From Candidatus Kuenenia stuttgartensis (lineage in GTDB: Bacteria; Planctomycetota; Planctomycetia; Pirellulales; UBA1268), in contig CAMARC010000006.1 of NCBI GenBank assembly GCA_945860405.1, positions 1 through 37,745 on the forward strand: a stretch of 37,745 nucleotides of DNA, in the 5' to 3' direction. This document shows, piece by piece, positions 25,608 to 32,886 of this stretch. The number at the start of each line of letters is the position of its first letter. Positions within the stretch are counted from its first letter, which is position 1. A program made the position numbers and the translations under genes. The notes beneath the pieces were generated by a model. That model was given only the letters and a program-made list of their open reading frames with translations. It was not told where the DNA came from and did no database searches.

Positions 25608-27497
25608 TTAGCCGACGAGTTGGGCTGCTGCCCCCTCGGGAACGGCCAGATCGAGAAGAAACTCGAACACCTCGCGGAGCCGGGGCTGCCGGCATGTGGC
25701 CGCGGCGGCGAGGGCGCCGGCCCGTTCTGCATCGACGATATTCGCCGCCCGGGCGAAGACGTCGGCCGATCCGTAGAGCCGCCGGGCTGCGGCGATCACC
25801 TCGGCAGAGGAGGGGCCGCCCGGAAGCCTCGCCTCGTCGGCCAGACGGGAGAGTCGTTGCAGCTCCGCGGCGGGAACGCGTTCCCGTGCCAAGGCCCACA
25901 TCACCGTCGGTCGACCGCCGAGGAGGTCGCCGGCGGCGTGCCGGGCGTTCTCCGGATCGCCATGCCAATCCTTGAGATCGTTGAGCACTTGGAAGCCGAC
26001 GCCAACGTGCCGAGCGTAACGATCGATCGCCCCGGCCGCCGTCGGGAGGACGCCGGCCAGACGAACGCCGATCGACAGGGCCACCTCGAAGGCCGGCGAC
26101 GTCTTCAGGCCGTAGATGGCCAGTGCCTCAGGAACCGTGAGCGGCGTGTCGCGTGTGTCGCGCCACCACAATTCGGCCCCTTGCCCACGCGCCAGTCGCA
26201 CATGGGCCTCGGAAAGCATCGCCACTAGGTCGGCTCGGCATCCCGCATCGACCTCCGGCAGGGTGGCCATGATCCGGTAGCCGAAGCCGAGGAGATGGTC
26301 GCCGGTGTTGATGGCCACCGGAATCCCCACCTCTTCGTGGAGCGATTTCCTGCCATACCGCATCGCGTCAGCATCTTCGATGTCGTCGTGGATCAGCGAG
26401 GCTTTGTGGAACACCTCGACTGCCACCGCGGCGGCCCGGACGGCGGTCCGGTCGGCGCCGCCTCTTCCTGCGGAAACCTCATCCTTGGCCGTCAGGGCCT
26501 CAAACGATGCCAGAGTGATGAACGGGCGGAGGAACTTGCCGCCGCGGCCGAGGTAATCGGCGGCAAACCGTGCCGTGGAGACGAGCGGCTCAGGCCGCCC
26601 CTCCATCCAGTCGAGGGCGTCGGGCACCCCGGCCGTCGAGGCGATGCCACGGAGCGAGGCCGGCAGAAACAACTCGGCGGCTTCGCGGAGCAAAGGGAGA
26701 TGATCAGCAACTGGCGCCGTTTGCCCGCCAGCGACACCGAGCAGCCCCAAGACCCACTCGGCATCGAGCGCCGACCGCGACGCAGCCGAAGCGCACGCGG
26801 CACTGCCGCCGGCCGGTGTGTCGAGCGCTGTCACGCCCTGGGGATCGAAGGGGACGGCGGCGATCGGCAGGGCGAAGGCCGGCACGATGGCAAAAGCCTT
26901 CTCGAGATGCTCGAGCCGGGCGACGCCAAGGATACCGTCGTACTGTCCGGTGAGCAGGCCCCCGACACCGGCGACGGCCCGCGGCGTGGTCTCGACCACC
27001 CAGCCCTGCTCGCGGGCGGCTCCCCAGAGGGTGCCGATCACGCACCCTGGACCGCACAAATGCGGGGGGCGGGAGGCATCGGATTCTTGGGCGGGACGAA
27101 CCGCCATCGGGCAGTCGGGGAGCAGAAGGAGACGGCGGCCGCTGGAGCCGGCCGAGAGTTTGTCGCGCCAGTGCTCGGAAACGATCGTGACCATCGTCCA
27201 GCCGACATGGCTGGCCCCCGCTCCGCCGCGCTGGCAGAGGATCTCGGCCTGCGACCGGAGACCGGCCGCCGAACGGGCGCCGGCGGGCATCCCTCCCGAT
27301 CGCCACGAAGCGACCAGGTCGGCGGCCATCGCCCGAAGCCGGTCTCGGAGGGGCTTTTCGGCCGGGCAGGCAAGCCCCGCACCGCGACCGACCGCCGGTC
27401 GTGGCCCCTTGGCCGAGGGGTAGGCGATCGTTTCAGGCCGGTCAGCCGACAGGCCGGGAAGGTCGAGCGAGGGGGGATTGAGCACGGAAACAGCCAC
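25608..27497 (-). CDS. DUF116-like / polyprenyl diphosphate synthase fusion
   Basis: A 629-residue two-part protein. The N-terminal part (about 50-235) resembles DUF116: LLLLPDCPM (C129), HLCGPGCVIG (C148, C152) and YDGILGVARLEHLEK. The C-terminal part (about 290-629) is an all-helical trans-prenyl synthase: GRGGKFLRP (317-325), first Asp motif DDIED (371-375), GRKSLH, LKTSPAF and a second motif NDLKD (506-510) in GFQVLNDLKDW. The second motif has Asn in place of the first Asp. Small residues lie before DDIED and there is no two-residue insertion in it, which favours a long product over farnesyl diphosphate. The GTG at 27497 follows AGGGA. The role may be a quinone side chain or another isoprenoid; the function of the fused part is unknown. 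Confidence 0.85.
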   Translation of the reverse strand: MAVSVLNPPSLDLPGLSADRPETIAYPSAKGPRPAVGRGAGLACPAEKPLRDRLRAMAADLVASWRSGGMPAGARSAAGLRSQAEILCQRGGAGASHVGWTMVTIVSEHWRDKLSAGSSGRRLLLLPDCPMAVRPAQESDASRPPHLCGPGCVIGTLWGAAREQGWVVETTPRAVAGVGGLLTGQYDGILGVARLEHLEKAFAIVPAFALPIAAVPFDPQGVTALDTPAGGSAACASAASRSALDAEWVLGLLGVAGGQTAPVADHLPLLREAAELFLPASLRGIASTAGVPDALDWMEGRPEPLVSTARFAADYLGRGGKFLRPFITLASFEALTAKDEVSAGRGGADRTAVRAAAVAVEVFHKASLIHDDIEDADAMRYGRKSLHEEVGIPVAINTGDHLLGFGYRIMATLPEVDAGCRADLVAMLSEAHVRLARGQGAELWWRDTRDTPLTVPEALAIYGLKTSPAFEVALSIGVRLAGVLPTAAGAIDRYARHVGVGFQVLNDLKDWHGDPENARHAAGDLLGGRPTVMWALARERVPAAELQRLSRLADEARLPGGPSSAEVIAAARRLYGSADVFARAANIVDAERAGALAAAATCRQPRLREVFEFLLDLAVPEGAAAQLVG

Positions 27498-27645
27498 CTT
27501 TCCCTAGAAAGACTGGGGAACGCGACACCAGACCGTGCCAACGGTCCCTCGTGCCAGCCGGCTCCCTGCCCAGTAAACCGGACGGCTCCGCCGGCGCTAA
27601 CCCCGTTTTCCAGTGCCCCCGGGGACGGCGGAGAGATCCTTTTTG

Positions 27646-27669
27646 GCCGGTGAGCCCGCGCTCACCGGC
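27646..27669. terminator. Perfect 10-bp hairpin after the HemW-like gene
   Basis: GCCGGTGAGC and GCTCACCGGC form a perfect 10-bp stem with a 4-base loop, starting two bases after the radical SAM stop codon. The T5 run lies on the 5' side in plus-strand terms, so the minus transcript has A rather than U after the stem. A factor-assisted terminator or an mRNA-stabilising stem is possible. Confidence 0.45.
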
Positions 27670-27670
27670 A

Positions 27671-28984
27671 TCAGGAGGGAGCGTCAAAGAAGCGGGGGAG
27701 GAGGGCATCGACCATGAGGAGGCCCCGACGGGTGAGGACGGGGGCGGGACGGATCCGCTCCAGGCAGCCCTCCGCCTCGAGGCTTTGCCACTGCGGCGCG
27801 AACGCCTCGAGCGGATCGACGCCAAACTTCGCGCGGAGGCGTTCCACGTCGAGTCTGCCTTTTTTGAGGCCGAGGATCGTCTCGCGGATGAGAAGCTCAC
27901 GGGCCGAGGGCACGAGCCCGCGGGCGATCGGCAACCGCCCCCCTTCGATAGCGCCGAGGTAGTCGTCCCAGTGGGGGGCATTTTGGTAGTGGCAGCCAGA
28001 GAGATGGCCGAAGCTCGCCACGCCGAGCGCGAGGAGATCACTCCCCTCCCAGAGCATGTCGCGGTAGCGGAAATGGACCCGGGCAGGATCGCGGACGAGC
28101 GTGTAGCCGCTCGACACCGTGTACCCTGCCGCCACGAAGCGGTCGAACGCCCTCCCGACCCACTCCCGCTTGGTGCGCCAGTCGGCGACTGGCGTCGGAG
28201 CCCCGGTCTCGCGGGCGTCGTGGACGAAGGTCGTGTTGACGGGGAGCTCGAGCTGGTAGATCGTCAGACTGTCGGGCTCGAGGGCCAGCGTCCGGTCGAT
28301 CGTCCGATCCCAGCTCTCCGACGTCTCGCCGACCATCCCCGAGATCAGATCGATATTCGTATTCGGGAACCCGGCAGCTTTGATCCAATCCCAGCAGCGG
28401 AGGATCTCGGCGGAGAGATGGGCCCGGCCGTTGGCCTCGAGGATGGAATCCTCGAAGTTCTCCACGCCGAGCGAAAGCCTCGTCACGCCCAGCTCGCGGA
28501 GCGCCTTCACCTTCGGTTCCGAAAGCGTTCCTGGCTCGCACTCGAAGGTCACCTCCTCGGCATCATTCCAGCCGAAGCTGCGGTGGAGTCCGGCGACGAG
28601 CCGCTCGAGCTGCTTCACCGACAGAAACGACGGCGTGCCGCCACCGAAATAGACATAGCGGAGCGTGCGGCCGGCGACGGCTGGCTGGGCGGCGACGAGC
28701 TCCGCCTCGCGTGCGAGTCCCTGCGAGTAGCGTTCGACGTCGCTGGCTGAGGTGTCGGTGTAGACGCGGAAGTAGCAGAACTTGCACCGTTTCCGACAGA
28801 ACGGGACATGGAGATAGAGCCCCAGCGCCGCGTCCGTGGGGGCCGCGGCGAAGGCTTCGAGGACCGCCGGAACCGCCGCCGTCGCCCAGGAGGAGAAGGG
28901 GGGGTAGTTGGAGATGAAGTAGCTACCCGGTTCGGTCGATTCGATCTTCGATTCGGCCTTGGTCTCGATCTTCGTTTCGCTCAT
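27671..28984 (-). CDS. HemW/HemN-like radical SAM protein
   Basis: A 437-residue radical SAM protein of the coproporphyrinogen-oxidase-like family. Cluster ligands C63, C67 and C70 lie in PFCRKRCKFCYF. The family motif YVYFGGGTPSFL and the strings TRLSLGVENFEDSILE and NIDLISGMVGE follow, then a C-terminal HemN-type domain (LGLKKGRLDVERL). The fourth Cys of true HemN (C-x-C after the third ligand) is absent: the sequence is CYF. It therefore resembles HemW, a heme chaperone, more than an oxygen-independent coproporphyrinogen oxidase. Neither activity is proven; a dedicated modifying enzyme of the neighbouring isoprenoid/aromatic genes is possible. The N-terminus carries a short Lys/Glu/Ser/Thr repeat. 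Confidence 0.82.
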   Translation of the reverse strand: MSETKIETKAESKIESTEPGSYFISNYPPFSSWATAAVPAVLEAFAAAPTDAALGLYLHVPFCRKRCKFCYFRVYTDTSASDVERYSQGLAREAELVAAQPAVAGRTLRYVYFGGGTPSFLSVKQLERLVAGLHRSFGWNDAEEVTFECEPGTLSEPKVKALRELGVTRLSLGVENFEDSILEANGRAHLSAEILRCWDWIKAAGFPNTNIDLISGMVGETSESWDRTIDRTLALEPDSLTIYQLELPVNTTFVHDARETGAPTPVADWRTKREWVGRAFDRFVAAGYTVSSGYTLVRDPARVHFRYRDMLWEGSDLLALGVASFGHLSGCHYQNAPHWDDYLGAIEGGRLPIARGLVPSARELLIRETILGLKKGRLDVERLRAKFGVDPLEAFAPQWQSLEAEGCLERIRPAPVLTRRGLLMVDALLPRFFDAPS

Positions 28985-29011
28985 GGATCGGTAGCCGTGG
29001 GGAAAAAAGCG

Positions 29012-30028
29012 TCAGGAGAGGCCGCGGGCGGCGAGGAGATCGTCGAAATCGCGAAGGTGGTAGGGAATCTTGACGCCGTCGAGAACGCGGCACAGGCCCC
29101 GCATCGCGATCCCCATGCCGTCAGGCCCACTCGTGCCACCAAACTGCCCGCCGCCACGGACATGGGGCTCGAGATCGAGAAACACGCCGGGGATGCCGCG
29201 GCGATCGAGGCGTTTGGTGAGGGCAGGGAGGAACGTCTTGAGATCGGCAAGGATTCGCTCGTGCCCCCCGACGCCCAGGTCGGCGGGGACGAAGTTCAAC
29301 AGCCCCCGCTCTTCGACATGCCGGCCCCGAACGCTGCCGGCCACCTTGCGATAATCCTTGATGTGCACCCAACCGAGGCCCGGCTTCATCGCTTCCCACT
29401 GCCGGAAGATCTCGGTGGGGGAGAATCCCTGAACGACGAGATTGGCGGCATCGAAGACGAGGACGAGGCCGGGATGATTGACCCGGCGATGGATCTCGGC
29501 GAGGAGGTGGCCGTCACGGCCGACGAGATTCGCCTCGACCTCGAGGCCGAAGGTGAGATCGGAGCGGTGGCAGGCCTCGGCGATCCGGCCGATGCGGTCG
29601 ACGGCCTCCTCCAGATACTCCTCGGGGCGGGCTCCCTTGGGGGGATAGAACGAGAACCCACGGATGAGCTTCGTCTCGAAGGCATGGGCCAGTTCACAGG
29701 CCCGGGCGACGTCCTTGGCGAGATACGTCTTGAAAGGCACGTAGGCGGTCTTCGTGCCGTCATCGACGTCGTCGAGCTTGACCTTCCCGATCGGGGAGGC
29801 AATCGAGGCGACGTTGAGCCCGTAGCGATCCTCGAGGTGCCGGATCTTCTGGATCTCCGTCACCGTCAGCTTCATGACGTTCTTCACCCCCTTGCCGACA
29901 TCGATGAACCGGAGCGAGTAATACTCGAGCCCTATGGCCGAGAGCGCCGTGAATTGCTCCACGGCGGTGAGGTCGAAAGCCGACTCATCGGCGAGCGCCG
30001 AGAGGAGGACGGGGCAGGCTTGGGCCAT
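29012..30028 (-). CDS. Sugar phosphate isomerase/epimerase-like TIM barrel
   Basis: A 338-residue xylose-isomerase-like TIM barrel. Likely metal ligands are E163 or E165 (in FGLEVEANLVG), D193 (VFDAANLV), H222 (WVHIKDY) and E287 (VFLDLEPH), each at the end of a predicted beta strand, as in the family. No signal peptide is seen. The ATG at 30028 was chosen because the frame upstream is Pro-rich and not family-like. It lies between queF (93 bases upstream) and the HemW-like gene (27 bases downstream) on the same strand, suggesting one transcript. The substrate is unknown; planctomycetes have many paralogs of this type. Confidence 0.8.
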   Translation of the reverse strand: MAQACPVLLSALADESAFDLTAVEQFTALSAIGLEYYSLRFIDVGKGVKNVMKLTVTEIQKIRHLEDRYGLNVASIASPIGKVKLDDVDDGTKTAYVPFKTYLAKDVARACELAHAFETKLIRGFSFYPPKGARPEEYLEEAVDRIGRIAEACHRSDLTFGLEVEANLVGRDGHLLAEIHRRVNHPGLVLVFDAANLVVQGFSPTEIFRQWEAMKPGLGWVHIKDYRKVAGSVRGRHVEERGLLNFVPADLGVGGHERILADLKTFLPALTKRLDRRGIPGVFLDLEPHVRGGGQFGGTSGPDGMGIAMRGLCRVLDGVKIPYHLRDFDDLLAARGLS

Positions 30029-30121
30029 GGATGGGATTTCCCGGGGGGTGGTGCCGCGGTCCTGGGAGCCTGGCGCCGGTGGATCGGCCGGGAGCCGCAA
30101 CACTGACCGGCCGGGCGGTGC

Positions 30122-30514
30122 TCAGACAGAAGGGGGGAGATCGGCCCCGGAGGGATGCGAGACGACGATCCGCGACGAGATCCCGCCGCGGGGCGTGAAG
30201 TGGGCCACGAGGGTCATCCGCCGTGGGGCAACCACCGCGACGAGATCGTCGAGGATGCAGTTGGTGACGTTCTCGTAGAAGATCCCTTCGTTGCGGAACG
30301 CCTGGAGATACACTTTCAGGCTCTTGAGCTCCACGCACACCTTGTCGGGGATGTAGCGGAAGGTGAGCGTGCCGAAGTCTGGCTGCCCCGTCTTGGGGCA
30401 GACTGACGTGAACTCCGGGCAGATGATCTCGATGAGGTAGTCGCGCCCCGGGAAGCGGTTCTCGAAGACCTCGAGTTGGGCGCGGGAAGGCGAGGCGTGG
30501 ATGGGTGTTGTCAT
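30122..30514 (-). CDS. queF: NADPH-dependent 7-cyano-7-deazaguanine reductase QueF
   Basis: A 130-residue unimodular QueF (YkvM type) that reduces preQ0 to preQ1 for queuosine. Catalytic C39 and D46 lie in [12 protein letters not shown] with the same 7-residue spacing as the Bacillus enzyme. The NADPH/family motif is [10 protein letters not shown] (61-70), followed by [13 protein letters not shown]. The ATG at 30514 is only 15 bases from the divergent queC start, so its promoter must lie within the queC coding sequence or the transcript must be nearly leaderless. It heads the minus-strand run that continues into the isomerase and radical SAM genes. Confidence 0.95.
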   Translation of the reverse strand: MTTPIHASPSRAQLEVFENRFPGRDYLIEIICPEFTSVCPKTGQPDFGTLTFRYIPDKVCVELKSLKVYLQAFRNEGIFYENVTNCILDDLVAVVAPRRMTLVAHFTPRGGISSRIVVSHPSGADLPPSV

Positions 30515-30529
30515 AGGAGAGAGTGTGCC

Positions 30530-31267
30530 ATGAACGCGCCGCTTCCGAAAGCGGTCCCCCCGTCCCCGCCGGAAGGTTCCCGGGGAAAGATGGTCGTTCT
30601 CCTCTCGGGAGGCCTCGATTCGGCGACGGTGGCGGCCTGGGCCCGGGCCCGGGGCTATGAGGTGATCGGGCTGTCGATCGACTACGGCCAGCGTCACCGC
30701 TGCGAACTCGACGCCGCCAAGGCCCTCGCCTCCCACCTCGGCCTCGCTGACCATGTCGTGCTCCGGGTCGATCTGGCGGCGTTTGGCGGCAGCGCCCTGA
30801 CCGATGCCGCGATCCCCGTCCCCCGCGACCGCCCCGACGCGGCCCTCGCCGCCGAGATCCCCACGACCTACGTCCCGGCCCGCAACACCGTCTTTCTCTC
30901 CCTCGCCCTGGCCCTCGCCGAGGCCCGGGGGGCGACGGCAATCGGCGTCGGCGTCAACGCCATCGATTACAGCGGCTATCCCGACTGCCGGCCCGAGTTC
31001 CTCGACGCCTTCCGGCACCTCGCGGCGCTCGCCACAAAGGCGGGGGTCGAGGGGCATGCCCCCGAGATCGTGGCGCCGCTGGTCGACCTTACGAAGGCCG
31101 AGATCGTTGCCCTCGGTGTCGAGCTCGGCCTCGATCAGGGGCTGACGACGAGCTGCTACGACCCAGACGCTTCAGGCCGCCCCTGTGGCCACTGCGATTC
31201 CTGCCGGCTCCGCGCCGCCGGCTTCGCGGCCGTGGGCATCAACGATCCGCGCGCGGCGGGGAGCTGA
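30530..31267 (+). CDS. queC: 7-cyano-7-deazaguanine synthase QueC
   Basis: A 245-residue N-type ATP pyrophosphatase making preQ0 from 7-carboxy-7-deazaguanine and ammonia. The PP-loop [10 protein letters not shown] is at 24-33, and [11 protein letters not shown] and [16 protein letters not shown] are family strings. The zinc ligands C209, C219, C222 and C225 are all present. A good ribosome binding site (AGGAGAG) sits in the 15-base gap to queF. The N-terminus has a Pro-rich extension of about 20 residues before the PP-loop strand. queE follows with 8 bases between, so the two are an operon. Confidence 0.96.
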   Translation: MNAPLPKAVPPSPPEGSRGKMVVLLSGGLDSATVAAWARARGYEVIGLSIDYGQRHRCELDAAKALASHLGLADHVVLRVDLAAFGGSALTDAAIPVPRDRPDAALAAEIPTTYVPARNTVFLSLALALAEARGATAIGVGVNAIDYSGYPDCRPEFLDAFRHLAALATKAGVEGHAPEIVAPLVDLTKAEIVALGVELGLDQGLTTSCYDPDASGRPCGHCDSCRLRAAGFAAVGINDPRAAGS

Positions 31268-31275
31268 CCGAAGCC

Positions 31276-31995
31276 GTGCGGATCGCCGAGCTCTACGCTT
31301 CGCTGCAGGGAGAAGGGCTGCTCGCCGGCACGCCGAGCACCTTCGTGCGGACCAGCGGCTGCAATCTCCGCTGCCACTGGTGCGACACCCCGTTCACCTC
31401 CTGGAAGCCGGTGGGGGAGGAGTGGTCGATCGACCGAGTCTGCACGGCCGTCGAAGCCCTCGGCGTGCCGCATGTCGTGCTCACCGGCGGCGAGCCGCTC
31501 CTCCCTGCCGACGCCGCCGATCTCTGCGCGGCGCTTCGGGAGGGGGGCCGCCACCTGACGATCGAGACGGCCGGCACGATCCTGCCGCCAGCGGCCGTCG
31601 CCGAGACGCTCGCCGATCTCCTCTCGATCAGCCCCAAGCTCGCCTCCTCCGCCCCTCCGCCCGACACCCCTGCCGGCTGGCACGCCCGCCACGCCGCGGC
31701 CCGGCGCCGCGACGACATCCTCGTGGCCATGCTCCGCGCGCCGCGCTGGCAACTGAAGTTTGTCGTCGGGTCGCGGGCCGATCTCGACGAGGTGCTCGTC
31801 TGGCTCGACGATCTCGAAGCGGCCCTCGGCCCGGGGAAGCTGCCGCGGGGAAGGGTGTTTGTGATGCCTGAGGGAACCTCCCCGACAGCCCTCCAAGCAA
31901 CAACCGCCTGGCTCGCCGCGGCCTGTGCGGCCGAAGGGCTCCGCCTCGCTCCCCGCCACCACATCGCTTGGTATGGCAACCGCCGCGGCACGTGA
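31276..31995 (+). CDS. queE: 7-carboxy-7-deazaguanine synthase QueE
   Basis: A 239-residue radical SAM enzyme that ring-contracts 6-carboxytetrahydropterin to 7-carboxy-7-deazaguanine. Cluster ligands C29, C33 and C36 lie in TSGCNLRCHWCDTPF. Near the N-terminus is YASLQGEG, a QueE signature, and VVLTGGEPLL is the SAM-binding GGE motif. It starts with GTG at 31276, 8 bases after the queC stop. QueD, which makes its substrate, is not in the window. Its 3' end converges on the Uma2 gene, with 100 bases of no obvious content between. Confidence 0.95.
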   Translation: MRIAELYASLQGEGLLAGTPSTFVRTSGCNLRCHWCDTPFTSWKPVGEEWSIDRVCTAVEALGVPHVVLTGGEPLLPADAADLCAALREGGRHLTIETAGTILPPAAVAETLADLLSISPKLASSAPPPDTPAGWHARHAAARRRDDILVAMLRAPRWQLKFVVGSRADLDEVLVWLDDLEAALGPGKLPRGRVFVMPEGTSPTALQATTAWLAAACAAEGLRLAPRHHIAWYGNRRGT

Positions 31996-32095
31996 CGGCG
32001 GAGGGTCGAGACCTCAATGTGGTTGGCCTGCCAGGGAAAAGGTGCCAGCCACAAAACTTGGGCCAGCGTTGCGAAAGGCGCCGAATCGGCCACCT

Positions 32096-32713
32096 TCAGC
32101 GACTGGCGCCTGGTTCGCGTTCCTCAGTGCCGGCGGGCGACCACGGCAGGAGCGACGTGAGACTCGTCGCTTCGGTCGCCATCGCATCCCATTGCAGCAG
32201 ACCGGTGGGGGGAATTACCTCGCGGTCGAGGTATCCCGCGGACGTCGGGCGACGGAAGCGGTGCGTGGTGCGGGTGGCGACATCGATCACCCACACCTCC
32301 GCGATCCCGTGCCGGGCGTAGAGGGGCACTTTCACTCCCAGGTCGTAAGCCAGGCTCGTTTCAGCGACCTCGACCACCAACAACACATCGCCCGGACCGG
32401 GATGAGCTGCGGCATAGCAGTCGACGCGCGGCGCCAGAATCGCGATGTCGGGCTGGGGCTCGCTCGCGTCATCGAGGAAGACGGGATTCTGCACCGAAAG
32501 AATCGCCCGGTCTCCCACGCTCCCTGCCATCCATCGAGCCAGTGCTCGCACGATCGCCGCGTGAAGACTGCCGATCGGCGACATGTCGAGGACCTCCCCA
32601 CTCACAAGCTCCACCCGGTCGTCGGGCCCGAGAATGCCCGACTCGACCATCCGGTGGTAATGGTCCACGGTCAAACGGTGCCGCGTGAGCAGTTCGCCAG
32701 GCATCGTGACCAT
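32096..32713 (-). CDS. Uma2 family (DUF820) PD-(D/E)XK-fold protein
   Basis: A 205-residue Uma2/DUF820 protein, a restriction-endonuclease-like fold common in planctomycetes and cyanobacteria. Likely active-site residues are E36 (VELVSGEV), D89 (EPQPDIAIL), E115 (LLVVEVAET) and K128 (DLGVKVPLYA). The ATG at 32713 has GGAGAG six bases upstream; a second ATG lies at 32704. The cellular role of the family is not established and DNA cleavage has not been shown for this member. It stands alone between queE (convergent) and the surface protein gene. Confidence 0.85.
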   Translation of the reverse strand: MVTMPGELLTRHRLTVDHYHRMVESGILGPDDRVELVSGEVLDMSPIGSLHAAIVRALARWMAGSVGDRAILSVQNPVFLDDASEPQPDIAILAPRVDCYAAAHPGPGDVLLVVEVAETSLAYDLGVKVPLYARHGIAEVWVIDVATRTTHRFRRPTSAGYLDREVIPPTGLLQWDAMATEATSLTSLLPWSPAGTEEREPGASR

Positions 32714-32855
32714 GGTGCTCTCTCCGTCAGATCGGGCCGTGGTGACAAGCCCGCCGCCGCTTATTGCTTCAAGCATACTCGCCGCGGTTTTCCGCGCCAC
32801 CTTCAGAGAGAATCGCCGGCCAGCAAAATCGGACCGGTGGGGGAGGGATGTCAGG

Positions 32856-32869
32856 GTGGGGCCCCCCAC
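32856..32869. terminator. GC hairpin after the surface-protein gene
   Basis: GTGGG and CCCAC pair around a GCCC loop, 17 bases after the surface-protein stop codon (minus strand). No T-tract follows, so termination is only suggested. Confidence 0.25.
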
Positions 32870-32886
32870 ACCGGCAACCGAGGAAA

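Noticed and set aside
27551-28750. A 399-residue plus-strand frame opposite the HemW-like gene
   Set aside because: The opposite strand encodes a clear radical SAM enzyme; this frame has no motif.
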